Source: Curvularia sp. ZM96
Taxonomy: Eukaryota; Ascomycota; Dothideomycetes; Pleosporales; Pleosporaceae
Direction of reading: 5' to 3'
NCBI GenBank assembly: GCA_022457065.1
Contig: JAJGBQ010000005.1
Span: 3,596,001-3,660,000, forward strand
Length of the DNA: 64,000 nt
Below are positions 35,436 to 47,492 of this stretch, piece after piece. The notes below the pieces were generated by a model. That model was not told where the DNA came from. It searched no databases and saw only the letters and a program-made list of their open reading frames with translations. The first letter of the stretch is position 1; the number at the start of each line of letters is the position of its first letter. The position numbers and the translations under genes were made by a program.

Positions 35436-37703
35436 ATGCTTCAACGAGAAGGCTTCGTCGTCGCCGACATGAGTGCATCGGCATCGACGCCTTCGCTACT
35501 GCATCGGTCTAGCTGGAAGGCCGAAGCTATCAGGAGGGGGGACTTGAAGATTAGCGGCCCAATTCCTATCACCGAGGACACGCCGTTGAATGATGAGGAA
35601 GAAAAACGATATGCAGAAAATGCTGCACGCAATGAAGCCATCCATCCGCCAGACACACCGCTCCAAGAGCAGCGCCAACGATCTGTGTCTCCGCCGAGGC
35701 CTTTGCATTCTCCACCAGCAGTCCCCGACCATCCAATGCCATTGCGATCGAATCTCGTCGCAGAGCAGTCGCAGCAACATGAGGACGCACAGGAGCATCC
35801 TCCGTTAAGATCGCCGCTCAATATGCAGCCGGTGACCATCATCCAGCGCGATAGTGTTGTGCCCCAGAGCGCTCTCGCGTCTCCAACGCCTTTCCGGTCA
35901 ACGCCCGAAAGCGCAGCCGCAAAGAACGTGCAGAAAAAGCGCAAAAGCGGGCTCAGAAATGTCTTCCGCAAGATGTTTGGCAAGAAAAACGCCGAGCCAG
36001 AGCAGCGTCAGGAGGAAGAAACCACGCGTCGAGGTCATAGCTATCATCATAGCGTAAGTGAATCGTGGAACACGTGACGCTATCTTACTAACGTCGTATA
36101 GGATCCGGGCTTGTTAAGATCGACACCACCTACAGAACCACAAAAATCCCCATCTCCAGCTGGACCGCGCATTTCTGATTTGCCAGTCAAGGAGCTGGAG
36201 CCATTGCATCCCTTGGGCCAGCATTTGCCGTACCCAATGAACGTGAATGCACCGCCAGCCAGCCCGCCTGATGAATATCTTACCTTCGACGTGAACAGGC
36301 CGGACCTTGGCCGCCGGAGGGCTACGCTCCCTACTATCCCCAGCGCCGTTGCTCATCGCCACAGCTTGGACGAGTCGCGACCTAACATGACGACCTGGGA
36401 TGAAAGATTGGAAGAAGACGACATGTCTCCTTCTGGTATCGGTATTGCCGTCTCCAGTCCTTTCCATGGGACTTCAAAACCCGACAGACGCCGATCACGA
36501 AGCGCAGATGCTCTCCATGATATGGCCAGGGAATTCGCTTCGACTGAGAGGAGAAGAAGTGCCGAGATTAAGTACTGGCGGCAGAGCCACATGTCTGCAA
36601 GTGTTTATAGCCGACCCGAGACAGCAAAGTCGGCAGAGCCAGAGACCCTCCGCAGTGTGCAGACGCAAGAGCCGACGTTCCAGGAGCCTGAAGTGGAGTC
36701 ATTCAATGAGATGAGCGCTACGCTTGTACAAGCTGACGAACCTCAAACACCAACATCACCAGAAGCGGAACGGCCAAAACAGCCAGAAGAAGCCGACGTA
36801 CATGCCTCAGCCTCAGATTTCAATTTCGGTCATTTGGAGAACGCCGCGATGGTCGGGCCGCCGCCGGGAGAACGTGCACCAGTTCACGAGCCTGCCAAGG
36901 AAATCTCACCGGACCAGTCTCTTCCGGCATCGAATGAGAAGCGACTGTCGTTAGAGGAGCGTCTTGTGCGGCTGGAATCGAGATATTCCAATCTTGAAAC
37001 TCTTACTCACCGCTTGTCGTCGCGTAACAACAGACAAACCATCATCCTGGAAAACGCACCCCGGAACCTCCGATCCAGAGACCGAAGTACTTCCGTATCT
37101 GCGTCACGGTCTCACTCGCGATCTGCGCCGAGCATCCATCAAGAGCCTCGCCGTCAGAGCAGCAGTGGACCCGTGGACGATCCGGTCCCCGTGGCCAGCT
37201 CTCCAACATCAACAGCACCCGTCCCCACTGGCCCCAGCAACATCGAACAAGCCAAGGCCCTGCAAGATATGCATGCCGAACTCGAGCTTGAGCGAAACGC
37301 GCGAATAGCACTGGAACACCGCGTCCAAGCCCTCCAAGACGATCTCACCAGCCTCCATGCCCTCGTCAATAAGCTCATTGCCAGCGGAGCCGCAACCTCA
37401 CCTTCCTACCCCACCCCATCCCCCGATATGCTGATCCTCTCTTCATCAGAAGATAGTCAGCGCATGAGCTGCTCCACACCGCGAGCCCAGTCACGCAACC
37501 AAGACACTACCTTCTACTCCCACGATGCACAGCACGACTGGCGCAACGACTCCGAGAGCGTCTACTCTGAGGATATGGCGCAGAGATCAAGTACCGAAGG
37601 TGTTGGCTCACCTGATGAGTGGATCACTCCCAAGGAAGAGGGGTTTAGTGGAAGTGGGTTTTTCCGCCATGGTGATGAACGGGGTGTCAGGACGTATGCT
37701 TGA
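35436..37703 (+). CDS. Disordered protein with basic patch and C-terminal coiled coils (unknown function)
   Basis: Two exons, 35436-36053 and 36102-37703, with a 48-nt intron; 739 residues from ATG 35436. In-frame ATG 35469 (MSASASTPS) is also a good start. The first third is rich in Pro, Ser and charged residues. Residues 167-184 form a Lys/Arg-rich amphipathic patch (KKRKSGLRNVFRKMFGKK), which could bind membrane or nucleic acid. Many short Ser/Pro segments look like kinase targets. Two heptad-rich stretches are visible, around LSLEERLVRLESRYSNLETL and the later IEQAKALQDMHAELELERN region, with a Pro/Ser linker between. No enzyme domain is visible. A scaffold or signalling adaptor is possible, but that is a guess. 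Confidence 0.75.
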
Positions 37704-38491
37704 GAATATGAAGATGAAGTCACGAGCGTATGAGGGGTGTGCGCTGGTTCGTTTGTCTGACTTGACTGAATTCAATGAAGGGAAAATGCATGTTTTTTTG
37801 TTACTAAGATACCCAGTAGCCCCCGGGGCTATGTTCCGTTAGGGAAGTGCCTTCCGGACTTTTGCTTTTGCTTTTAGCTATTCATTTGGTGTAGATGAAA
37901 TTTAATTTTCTTCTTTGGATACTGTGCGCAATCTGCTTGACTTTGGGAAGGCACTCGTTAGTGGAGCAAGATGATGTGGATGCATATGGGGCTGATGGAT
38001 ACGTGTACTGCTTTTTTTTCCCTAGGTACATGGATTTAGGATCATGTGTTGGCGAAGGCAGGGATGGGATGAGGAACAACTCGAAGCGAGGAGAAAATCA
38101 CGCCCTGTATGTTACAGGCTCGTGTATGTAGTTCTCCGAGCGAATACGATTACACGAGCTTATCCCGTATTCAGACGTTGCATCGCAGCGGTATGATAAT
38201 CATACTTTTGAAGCACGTGACCATTACTAAAGCAAATATAACATGTCTTTCACCAGGTTCTCGAAACACGTAGTCACGTGAGCAAGGTTGATCCCTGTTT
38301 TACAATCAAGAAGTGGATTATCTCATTACAAATATTCGTACATGTACACTCGCTAGTACGCTAACAGAAATTAGACCAAGAAAGATACTGAGAAACCCAA
38401 GGAAATACCCCGCTTTCAAGCCAATTTCAACATTGTAAGTCTAGACACTTGCCTCATCTCTCAACAATACTAGACCAAGTCGTCATCTCGT
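37704..38491. other. Convergent intergenic region
   Basis: About 790 bases between two converging genes. No supported gene; the short frame at 37895-38131 is not convincing. Confidence 0.45.
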
Positions 38492-39760
38492 TTACGCATT
38501 AACGTGCGGGGTGTATCCTGAGCCCCTGTTGTATCCGCTGCCGTTGACAGCCGTAGTGCCATCGGCCATAACGCTATCCCTTCCATTATCATCCCGGACG
38601 ACGCTCTCGCTGTACCGCGAGTCCTTGACGACATACGCCGTGTCATCCTTGCGGCCGAAGCTCCACGCACCCCACAGCAACAAGGCCAGGATGGCCAAAT
38701 CGCACAGCTCGCCGAAGATGATGAAGAGGAAAGCCAAAGCCTGATTCGTCGTGCGGGACCAAGCATTGTAGTTGTAATAGATGATAACAATCTGCGCGAC
38801 GGAGAAGGCGTTGCGGACCCAGACAATCGGTGTAACCAGCATAACGATGCGAGTAAGTGCGGACTTGAAGGTGTTCTGTGCACTCGTTAGTATCTACGTC
38901 GCTTTCAAAAGCCACAATTTGTAAAAAAAAAAAAGAGATAGAGGAAAAAACTTACACCAGGAAGCCCGTTCTTCTTAATTCCAATCCAACACAACACCGC
39001 CTCGATCGTTACACTCGTCGATGCCGCAATCACAACAACCACATAGGTAACAAACAACGTTCGCACTATGTAATCGCCTCCCACCAGCGTCGGATACGCC
39101 CTGGCGCTGTTCCCGCTGCCCCGTCTCGCCAGACCCACAGCCCAACTAGCAAAGCCCAGAGCGAGAATCGCAATCATCCAGAAGACGTTCCAGACGACGC
39201 TCAGAAAGCCGGGCTCGCGGAGATGCGTCCCGTTGCTGTGGATGTGATTGGCGGAGATCCAGATGGCGCCGACGATGCTGGTTTGAAGCAGGATCTGGGC
39301 GCATTGGTACAGGAAGGACAGGATGGAGACGATTTTGCCGTATCGTGTCGACGGGTTGAAGCCAGTGGTGCCGGTGTACCGGGGGTAGGTGTATGCAGAG
39401 GTAACATAGTAAGGGGAAGCTGGGTACCGTGTTTGAAGGGCGACGATGGCAGATTGTGTGGCGTAGGCGGTCATGAGGCAGAAGAGGCCGGTGATGACGA
39501 AAAATTGAGTGCTGGAGGCACTGTTTTGGGGATGGTTAGCATGATTTTGGTTGGGGGAGAGCGAAGTGATTGTATTACCTGTGTCTTTTGCCCGTTGATT
39601 GCCAGAACTTCATGAATGTCCGTGGGCGGCCTGGGCCACCGGCCATCTGCTTAGCGAAGAGCGCAATGGCGCCCAACAGTAGGATGAAGGACAGTCCGGC
39701 TGTGACGACATGGAGGGAGAAGATGCCCTTTACAGTGCTCGAGGTATTAGTGATGGTCAT
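38492..39760 (-). CDS. Seven-helix membrane protein (unknown function)
   Basis: Three exons, 39579-39760, 38956-39520 and 38492-38875, with introns of 58 and 80 nt; 376 residues. Hydrophobic segments begin at residue 12 and I count seven, ending near residue 315. A soluble tail follows with many Asp, Ser, Tyr and Gly residues. The join between exons 1 and 2 gives GKRHR-SASSTQFFVITG, and that between 2 and 3 gives KKNGLPG-NTFKSAL. The number of helices and the cytoplasmic-looking tail recall fungal 7-helix families of unknown role, but I do not see a GPCR signature such as DRY. Function not assigned. Confidence 0.75.
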
Positions 39761-40544
39761 CTTGCCGACTCAGCAGAGGATGATAGTGATGATTATGGAT
39801 AAAAGTATTAGGGCTCTGCAAACAGTGCAGCAACTGTATTGCTCACTTTGTGTATAGACTCTTGAAGCAAAGAGTCCTATACGTCTTCTATATCACTCCC
39901 CCAAGCCCAGACTATGTTGTCATACAACCACAATGATATACATGCTATGACGACTTGCAGCCGTGACAACCGCCGAGTCGTTGGCAGCAGACATGCCGTG
40001 GAGGTTCTAGCCGCAGTCCAGATTCAGTAAAGCTGTCAAAGTCATCATCGCGCCAGACTAATATTTTGCTATGAGGTGTAATCGCAGCAATAAGCAATTG
40101 CGGCGCCACAAGCGTTGCTTGCGCGTTGTACTGCGCTGGTTGGGCACATGACGTGGGCCATAGACGGGTCGAGCCGGGATGACGTCGTACATCGTAGGAG
40201 ACAGTAACAACGACGTTCAGTCTTCTGTGGTGATGGGGCCCGCTAATGGTTAGTCATTTGGAATGGAGCTTGGGAGGCTCCGAAGATCGTCGCTGGTGAT
40301 CGTAGCGCAGAAGCCAAGCGTGGTGATCATAGGGTGATCGGCGCTAGGATTTGAGATACTTGGGCCCTGTAGAGGTTCAGCAAGAGTTGCACTAGTTCAG
40401 CCTAAGGGTTGCGCCGTATCAAAAGTATAACTACTGTGATGAACATTAAATCCATAGAGTGCTGCTGTTGGTCGGGATTTCTCGAATTCAAGGAAAAGAG
40501 GGCTGTGATCAGCGTTCAATATATGCACACACTAGCTGGCTCGA
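39761..40544. other. Intergenic region
   Basis: About 780 bases; promoter of the 7-helix gene on the left and 3' flank of the next minus-strand gene on the right. Nothing else seen. Confidence 0.45.
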
Positions 40545-41604
40545 TCAATCACTCTTCCCAACGCCAACAACTTTCCCACTCCCCCTCAGCCCTAGCTCCT
40601 CGGGACTCAAGAACCTTCTTGCAGCCTCGACGTCCCTGCCTCTTCCAGCTGTGCTATGCTTTCTCTTTTTACCATGCTGTGCAATCTCGTAGTCATTCTC
40701 GTTGCACCATCCACACCCAAAGATAACAAACAGACACACCACAACAAACAATGCGATGACGGCAAACACAAAGATGAAGACTGACCAGACGCCCGAGCTG
40801 AGGTATGTGGCGAAAGATTGGGAGGCCGCATTGACAATATGCGTCGCGGTACCCTTCTTGCCATTGGCATCCCAGTCACGGAACCACATGGAGACTTTCT
40901 TAGGACCTTTGGCACTTTTAGCCAGCGCTGGCGGTCGCGCGACCAGGTTGGCGCGGATGATCTCATAGGCGCCTGGTGGATCACCTGGGGAGAGCAAGGG
41001 CCGCTGCATGAGCACCAGCTCCAGTATCTTCTGCTCTTTCCTGTCCAGAACAACTGTTGTAGGCGGAGAGGTCAGATCAGCCCATAGTTCCATGATGTCG
41101 AACTGAAAGAGTAGCGCTTTGTGTGTGTCTTTGACACGGCCCAGGGTGTATGAGTAGGATGCGCCAAAATAGCTGCCTCCGAGGTTGTCGAGCTGGTTGG
41201 AGAGGACAAGCGAGGATATGTCATCCTTGGATATGTCTTCCAAAACCTGGTTTACGTAGATCCGAGGCAGGATCTTGGTGCCTGTTAATAATGCCGCGTT
41301 GTTTATGCTAAGATGTGCTGAGTCGTAGGGCAGTGAGATGTTCAAGAGCTGTATGCTTCATCAGGATGGGCGATAGGCATATGCGCAACGATAATCGTAC
41401 CAAAGCATTTGCATCTTCTCTCTGTGTCCATGGCTCTTCACTGCCTTTGGATGTGTCTTGGTATAAGAACGGGCATCCCACGCATGGGAGCTTGGCAATC
41501 ACGTTGTAGCCTTCTGCGACAGTTGTGATTTCTGGTGCGACCTCTGCGACGGCGGTTGTAAGTAATATGAACGCCGAAACTAATGTTGCTATTCGCGATA
41601 TCAT
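40545..41604 (-). CDS. Type I membrane protein with signal peptide (unknown function)
   Basis: Two exons, 41401-41604 and 40545-41348, with a 52-nt intron at phase 0; 335 residues. Residues 1-20 are a signal peptide. The lumenal part has a CVGCPFLY motif near residue 41 and one Asn-x-Ser site. A single strong transmembrane helix lies at about 256-279, followed by a short basic cytosolic tail (KKRKHS, RGRDVE). This is the topology of ER or Golgi quality-control or vesicle factors in fungi, but no family can be named. The gene is conserved-looking in structure (phase-0 intron right after the lumenal head). Confidence 0.7.
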
Positions 41605-42036
41605 TCTTGCAGGTATGAATATCGAGGCGGGAGATGGACCATCTTGACACGTTGGTGAATGTGTGGCTCAGGGTAAGCAGCGGTTGGTGGGGCGGCATCC
41701 TGCGAATCATGTGAGGCCGCGACTTAGCGCGTTTGGGATAGAGGTGCTTCGCTCGGGTTCGTTTTCGTGCAGACACGGTCAGTAGACTCTGAGAAATTCT
41801 TTTGCAGCACTTTATCTAAGCAGGTGTTGTTCAGGGCAAAGTGATATTGTCTACTGTCGTAACGATGCAGAGGTCTGCCCCAACGTTGTCAACCCTCCAC
41901 AGCCGTTTACTCTCTAGCCACATCATGTTGACATGGAACCTAGGCATATGAAATCATATTATGTACTTTGTGGCTAAGCAAACAATTCTATGCGTTTACT
42001 GTTCGGGCCTGAAGCCTTTCAACCTCCATCTTCCGT
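41605..42036. other. Intergenic region
   Basis: A 432-bp gap, promoter of the type I membrane protein gene. No feature seen. Confidence 0.4.
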
Positions 42037-43257
42037 CTATACAACACTGATATCCCTAGTCGCATGCTGCTTCATCAGCGTTTCCATTATCTCGTTATCG
42101 TCACGGCCATCAAATGGATCAGAATACGTTTCGGCAGTGTCGTTTCTTGATGCATAGATATCATCGCTCAACATCCCACCTGTGGCGTCCGTCTCGCCTT
42201 CACACTCCGCCTTTCCGGTCAACGCCTTCCGTATCGTTTTGCAACTACGGAGCGCTTCAACCCCTCCAGCCTTTTTCACGTGTTCTTCGATATCAACCAA
42301 TTTCTCTAATACGAGATCATGGTTAGGAATTGAGTCGCGTGGCTCGAGCCTCGGATCGATCTTGGTGAAGTTAGTGACGGCAAGGGCGCCGATCTCGATG
42401 ATCTGCTTACTTCTTGCAAGCTCCTCTGGGCGCGACATTTGCCGAAAGACAGGATCTCCAGAAAACGATGGGAAAGTAAGACCAGTTGCCGTCATGTTAT
42501 GGTAATGATGAAGGGTGTTGATGTCGGAGTTCGTGTCTTCCATCTCTTCCACTTCGTTCAAGGGTGTTCCGATCGGAGTCGGCAACATGCCACATGTGAA
42601 AGGACTTGAGTGCAACGAGTATGGTATGTTTGTGGGCTCCATTGATCTGCCTCGAGGCTGGGATGAATTGCTTCTACAGTGACCCCGCTCTCGTTTTCGA
42701 AGGTCTTCATGTATGGGTGTTCGGCAGCGCGGTGCTTGGAGACGGACGAAGGTCGGATTCGGCATGCGGGCAGATGCAGCAATCCGGTCTACATCGCTAT
42801 GACTGAGTGATCGTCGGCGAAGACCAGGCTGCGGCAACGGAGTTGCATAGAGATGGACATGATTTGTGTGCTGTCTGATGTGGCGAGACCGATAGCTTAA
42901 AATCTGTTGAGGTGTACTCGGTTCATAGGCTTTCTGAGATTCGAACGGGAGAGGATGGGGTTTATCTACGCCAAGGGTTGAACACGCGAGCGACTGCTGG
43001 CCAAAGTTGTAACTCGAGAAGTCCGGCGTCGATATGGCAGAAGAGCTCACTGAGTCAACAGGTATTGTTGAGACATTTTCATATGCGAAGCCAATCCGTT
43101 CGAAACTATTCCTGGTGCTCGATGAGAAGAAATCTTCGTCTGGAGTACCAGGCCCGAACAGCTCCTGGAAGTCGGCTTGGGAGAGCTGCTCTTGATCCAA
43201 AGACGGAAGAAACTCATCCCCAGTGGTTGTTTCGAATGAAGAACTTGGCTGAGACAT
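42037..43257 (-). CDS. Ser-rich hypothetical protein with acidic N-terminus
   Basis: Single exon, 406 residues from ATG 43257 (MSQPSSSFE). The frame is open upstream to 43398, but those residues look non-coding. The first 60 residues are acidic with Phe and Leu spaced as in activation domains (QADFQELFGPGTPDEDFF). The middle has Arg-rich short motifs (GLRRRSLSHSD) that resemble phosphorylation sites. The C-terminal 110 residues look folded, with a helix around VLEKLVDIEEHVKKAGG and a cysteine at ALRSCKTIRKAL. No DNA-binding motif is visible. A regulatory protein is possible, but this is inference. Confidence 0.65.
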   Translation of the reverse strand: MSQPSSSFETTTGDEFLPSLDQEQLSQADFQELFGPGTPDEDFFSSSTRNSFERIGFAYENVSTIPVDSVSSSAISTPDFSSYNFGQQSLACSTLGVDKPHPLPFESQKAYEPSTPQQILSYRSRHIRQHTNHVHLYATPLPQPGLRRRSLSHSDVDRIAASARMPNPTFVRLQAPRCRTPIHEDLRKRERGHCRSNSSQPRGRSMEPTNIPYSLHSSPFTCGMLPTPIGTPLNEVEEMEDTNSDINTLHHYHNMTATGLTFPSFSGDPVFRQMSRPEELARSKQIIEIGALAVTNFTKIDPRLEPRDSIPNHDLVLEKLVDIEEHVKKAGGVEALRSCKTIRKALTGKAECEGETDATGGMLSDDIYASRNDTAETYSDPFDGRDDNEIMETLMKQHATRDISVV

Positions 43258-43911
43258 TGTGATATATCGTTGCTTATCACAGTAGGATCGGAGGTATTTG
43301 TCAGAGTGTGATCGGTTGTGGCCGAGAGCCCTATGATGGTAGGAAGGATGTCGTACAAGATATAGGAGGCGGGATCGGCATCCAGATATAGATGTCAATC
43401 CGTTCTCGCGTTGGTCATGGCTGAGACAGATGGCTGAGGAGCGCTTGGTTAACTTGTCGACCGCGTTCCGGTGAACAAATCAGCAAATGAGTACTTGTGT
43501 TGTGGCTCACATCCATTGGACAAGCACCGTTGCAATGTGAATCAGCCAGTGCTTGATAGTCAAAGCATTGTTTTTGTTTGCACAGTATGCTCGGATTGAC
43601 CATTTCGTGTTGTGCATCCTGCTCTTTGCCATACTTGTGGTGCACAGATCCTGCGGACGACTTTGTTTGTTCACCGGATTCATACGATGGTAGCCGAAAT
43701 AACTTGCAGTTGCTGCCCGGGACATCGAACATCATGAATGGGTGGAATTGGTTGCTTTGTGCTGACAGCTCAGTAGGACTTCCCAAGTCAATAGCAAGTA
43801 CTCTTACATGCGACGACTTGTCTCCATAGCAGTGGAAAATGCTGCACCACCCCTCGTAAAATACACTATAATACATATGTGGTCGTAGCTCGTGAAATCC
43901 AAGTCGCAATC
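43258..43911. other. Intergenic region
   Basis: About 650 bases between two minus-strand genes. The 43415-43909 frame on the minus strand has no recognisable content and was not called. Confidence 0.45.
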
Positions 43912-44445
43912 CTACTCTTTCTTGTCCTCATTGCCCTTCCCCTTCTTCTTATCCCAATTCCATACATCCCAGATCTGCTCCATGATCAAGTCTCCGTAAC
44001 CTCGTCCCTCTTCAAGTGCTTTCTTCTCTTCCTCCAGCCGCCTCTCTTTCCATCCTTCTTCCTCGTCTCCCATCCATAATTTCCCTATGATACTCTTTTC
44101 CTGTCCCTCCTGTCTCTCAAGTGCCTTTCTCCCTTTCTCTCTCTCCTCCTGCAATATCCTTTGTGTCTCTCGCGCACGATCTGTGGGCAGCTCCATTGTG
44201 CGCATAGGTGAAAGGTTCTGCACAAGGCCACGGCCGGTACGGAGGGTAATAAGGTGGTCAGCGGACAGGTAAAAGCCGATTCCAAGGGAGAAAGTGTAGA
44301 GATCTAGTTTTCGAGGTGGGAGTAGCGCGATTGCTGGGCACAGCACAAGCCCTCCGATTGCCAGGTTCCGTGTTATACGTTCATAGCGTTGTTGTTGTTC
44401 CAAGGCCAGCCGTTGTTCTGGCGGCATGGGAGTCGGCGTCGCCAT
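43912..44445 (-). CDS. Small two-helix membrane protein (fungal 'rhomboid family' hypothetical)
   Basis: Single exon, 177 residues from ATG 44445 (MATPTPMPPE). Two hydrophobic segments, about 27-42 and 47-65, are split by PPRKLD. The rest is a long charged helix rich in Glu, Lys and Arg (about 85-150), then a Trp-rich basic tail. Similar fungal proteins have been labelled rhomboid family, but I see no Gly-x-Ser serine-protease motif or catalytic His, so that label seems doubtful. Likely an organelle membrane protein with a coiled-coil arm; function unknown. Confidence 0.7.
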   Translation of the reverse strand: MATPTPMPPEQRLALEQQQRYERITRNLAIGGLVLCPAIALLPPRKLDLYTFSLGIGFYLSADHLITLRTGRGLVQNLSPMRTMELPTDRARETQRILQEEREKGRKALERQEGQEKSIIGKLWMGDEEEGWKERRLEEEKKALEEGRGYGDLIMEQIWDVWNWDKKKGKGNEDKKE

Positions 44446-44858
44446 TGCGATGTGACGGTCGCGTTCAGAGTTTGACCTCGAGACGAAACGGTTGAAACAA
44501 AGTAAGCGCACGGCGTCGGGTCTGTTCTGGCGATTCTAGGCGGGTGAGTCGAGAAGTTGGGTGGATGCCACCTCAAAAAGTTCCATGATGCAAAGACCGA
44601 GCGGTTAGCTCCCGCTCGGCTGCAGCTTCCCCACCAGAGCGGAGGTGCTGGTCAGCATGCGAAATGAAAGCCACCTCGCGGTTTCAAGCAGCAAGGCCAT
44701 TAAAGGTCTTAATATGGTACATTTTTCTACCCAAACAAACCGTGACAACACCATTTGACAACAACTGTTTCGAGGAAAGTTGCCGCGCTCTCAGCGCATA
44801 GTAGAATGTTTCCCATGCCACAAGTGTCTTGCATGCTGCTCAGAGAAACCGCGCATTA
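44446..44858. other. Intergenic region
   Basis: A 413-bp gap between two minus-strand genes. Nothing seen. Confidence 0.4.
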
Positions 44859-45665
44859 TTACCGGAATTTTCGCCTTTTCACGTCGGTTCTGTCTTCGAA
44901 GCGCTCCGTATCGTACCTCACAGGGCCGTCATCTTGTCTTTGCCCCGTATGTTCAAACGTCCCGCTACTCCTCAGTCGTTTCGTTGGTGTTTTCTCAGAC
45001 TCGCCGCCGCTATACTGTCCTCTTAACCGTTCTTCGTCTGCCGTGCCGGACCCTCCCGACCTAGGCACATCCTCGTACTCGTCGTACTTTCGCTTCTGCG
45101 CAGTGCTTGGGGTCTGCATCAAGCGCCGTAGGCGGCTCTCCTGTAGTCGTCTATTGACTTCTTCTGTAACGTCGACATGTGGAACTAGATGTGTTTCTTC
45201 CGCCTGGGTCGACTTTGCTCGTGGCGTTGGTGATTGACCAGGTAGAGGGGATATGGCTTGAGAACTTGATGCATGGGACTGAGGTTTGGGTGTAGACGAG
45301 TCGCGTTTCGCGCCTTCAAGGCTTAGTCGCTTGTGTGAAGTTTTGACCTGCTGTTGAGTGAGCGATATACCTATGCTGAGTGTGGCTGGCGCGCGCATAC
45401 CTTCTTCTCTGCTAATCCTTCGCTTTCAAGCTGGTCTCTAAATCTCTTCATGTCGTCCTGCAATCTGCCCGATTTATTTCGCAATGAGATGAGATCTGTC
45501 GCGAGCCAGTCGGGAGCATTGTGATCTGTGGCCTCAAGAGTCTCGTTGAGAAACTGCAGCTGGGCGCGTAAGTTGTCGATGTGTTGGTCAAAATCCTAAT
45601 TGGTGAATGAGATGCTTGTTCGTTTAGGTAACCAAGTGAATTACCTCAAGCGATAGGTGCGCCAT
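44859..45665 (-). CDS. Coiled-coil protein with nuclear-type basic motifs (unknown function)
   Basis: Three exons, 45645-45665, 45401-45595 and 44859-45347, with introns of 49 and 53 nt; 234 residues. The first exon is only seven codons (MAHLSLE) and joins in phase 0 to DFDQHIDNLRAQL. Residues about 8-72 are a heptad-rich helix. The second half is disordered and basic, with KRKYDEYED, a TPTKRLR site that looks like a cyclin-dependent kinase and nuclear import motif, and a final KRRKFR. This is the make-up of a small chromatin, spindle or kinetochore factor, but I recognise no family. Confidence 0.7.
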
Positions 45666-46322
45666 GTTTTTTTTGAAGGTGCTGGCGTGAAGGACAAAGA
45701 ACGCTGCGTGAAGGAGATTTGGAGAATGCGGACTCCCGAACAGCAAACCAAGGCTCAATGCATACCCCTGTTTAGCGTTCCGACGTGCTTCCGATCGGAA
45801 ACTGCGACTTTCCACCAGCCTGTCCACCGCGAGCCCTTGATGCGATTGGTCGACCAGATAGCTTATTCGAGTCAATTGCTCTACCGTGAAAGTAGGTGTA
45901 TGGCGGCTTTCTTTGCCTGGGCCAAGGAAAAGGCATAAGAGAAAGCAAGAGAAGGATCAGCAAGCACCAGAACACCGTTGGAAAAAGGATGACATATGCA
46001 GTATCGGCTTTGAAAAGTGTAACATCTATTGTCTCTGGCTCATGGTTATTTGGCTTTGTTTTCCATAGTTTCCCACCTCAGACGGAGGGAGGGAACCAAG
46101 TTATCTCTGCGTTATCATGATGTGGGTGGATTGACGTTGACACCGTTGGTCGCCCTAGCGGGACTGTGGCCTATACATGGCCATGGTAGTAGAATTTATT
46201 TTGTTGCTCATCGCAGCCAGAGGTTTGGACCAGAATGTGGAGAACCGAAGTTCCCTACTGGAAACATGCATTTCAGTGGACAAGACAAGAATCTGTAGTG
46301 ACAACGTGAGTCTCGGCTATGC
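45666..46322. other. Intergenic region
   Basis: About 660 bases, promoter of the coiled-coil gene and 3' flank of the DUF4604 gene. No gene seen. Confidence 0.45.
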
Positions 46323-46872
46323 TCATCCCTCATCTTCGTCTCCAAAAGTAAGTTTGACTGCTTTGGCTTTCTTTTTTGGCTTCTTGGCTGTTTTGGTGGC
46401 TGGCTTCTCATTGTTCCTTTCCGCTTCGTGTTCGCCCGTGCCATCGTCGTGGTCGCCCCCAATGATCTTTGCGGCCTTGCGCTTCTTCGTGTTTGTGCCA
46501 ACTTCAGCAATCTTGTCTTTTGGTTTCGAATCAGCTTCTCCGTCCGCCTTTTGCTCGGTTTCTTCTACCACGGGGTCTTTTTTCTCCTCGCCGTCCTTCC
46601 CCGAGACAAGCGCATCATACTCTTCTTTACTCAATGACTGGTTAGTTTCTTCCAAGACGTAAGTTGGCGCATCGTCCTCATCGTCGTCTTTGTTCATTCT
46701 TTTGTTTCTGGCAATGGGATGTTCATGGCGGGCGGTGTCTCCACTTTGAAGCTGCCCACGCAACCGCTGCAAGAAGGCTGGCTGAGAGCTGTCTGCGCTA
46801 GGTGGTCAGCGGCGGTTCCAATTCCCTCGGGCTGCACTCACCAAAATGGAGGTCCTTCGCCTTGAAGCTCAT
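46323..46872 (-). CDS. DUF4604 domain protein
   Basis: Two exons, 46842-46872 and 46323-46792, with a 49-nt intron; 166 residues. The short first exon gives MSFKAKDLHF, which joins to DSSQPAFLQRLRGQL. This SF-K-x-L-x-(Y/F)-D-(S)-x-x-P-x-FLQ-R-L pattern is the start of the DUF4604 family. The centre holds an acidic stretch (DDDEDDAPTYVLE) and the end is a Lys-rich tail (KKPKKKAKAVKLTFGDEDEG). Family function is unknown; the charge pattern suggests a nuclear or nucleolar protein. It is divergent from the GT15 gene. Confidence 0.85.
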
Positions 46873-47492
46873 TGTGAAGCCAGCGGCGCAAGGGTTGCTG
46901 ATATGGAATCTACGCCGAAGCCTGAAGGAGATACAGGGCCGGAGGGACGTGTTGTATGGATGCGTCGCTTAGCTGCGCTTTTCCGTGCGGCTCCCTCAAA
47001 GTGTCGTGACGGCGTCCCTGGTCCAAACATGAGCTGGTCTGGTCTTTTGCAACACCCTGGCGATAGGCTGTGCATCGAGCCGGTCCCTTTGGCCCAGTGC
47101 GTAAAAGTTCCAGGCGGCGTAGCTGCGGCTTGCATTGGACGGATGCACCTACTATCGACCTGCGCTCTACTTTAGGGAGCTTGGCGCGTCTCCACCGATA
47201 TGTTCCCTGTCGACTAGTACTTCTCAAAACGCATACGCAATCGCCGGCCGTTAATAATTTACATTCGACAACCCTAGCTTCCCCTTTCGACTCCCTCCAC
47301 CCACCGTTCCACCCACAGAACTGTCGCGCCCAGTCTTGACTGCTATCACAGGCCGCACGCCGGTTCGGAGCTGCCACGCGACAACGCTTGCATTCGTTCG
47401 CCCCAAAGCCGCCTATATCAGAGCGTATACTGCTGTCCACGACTGGCATCACCCAACGCAGAACTGCCAGTGGCAGTCACAAACCTCCCATC
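46873..47492. promoter_or_regulatory. Divergent promoter, DUF4604 gene / GT15 mannosyltransferase
   Basis: A 620-bp gap between divergent starts. Long frames on both strands (46910-47452 -, 46846-47175 +) overlap one another and have no domain, so I treat them as chance. Confidence 0.5.

Noticed and set aside
43912..44445. Rhomboid protease activity for the two-helix protein
   Set aside because: Only two short helices and no serine/histidine dyad motif; the label seems inherited.
46910..47452. A 180-codon frame on the minus strand in the DUF4604/GT15 gap
   Set aside because: It overlaps plus-strand frames of similar quality, has no domain, and fills a divergent promoter. Judged chance.
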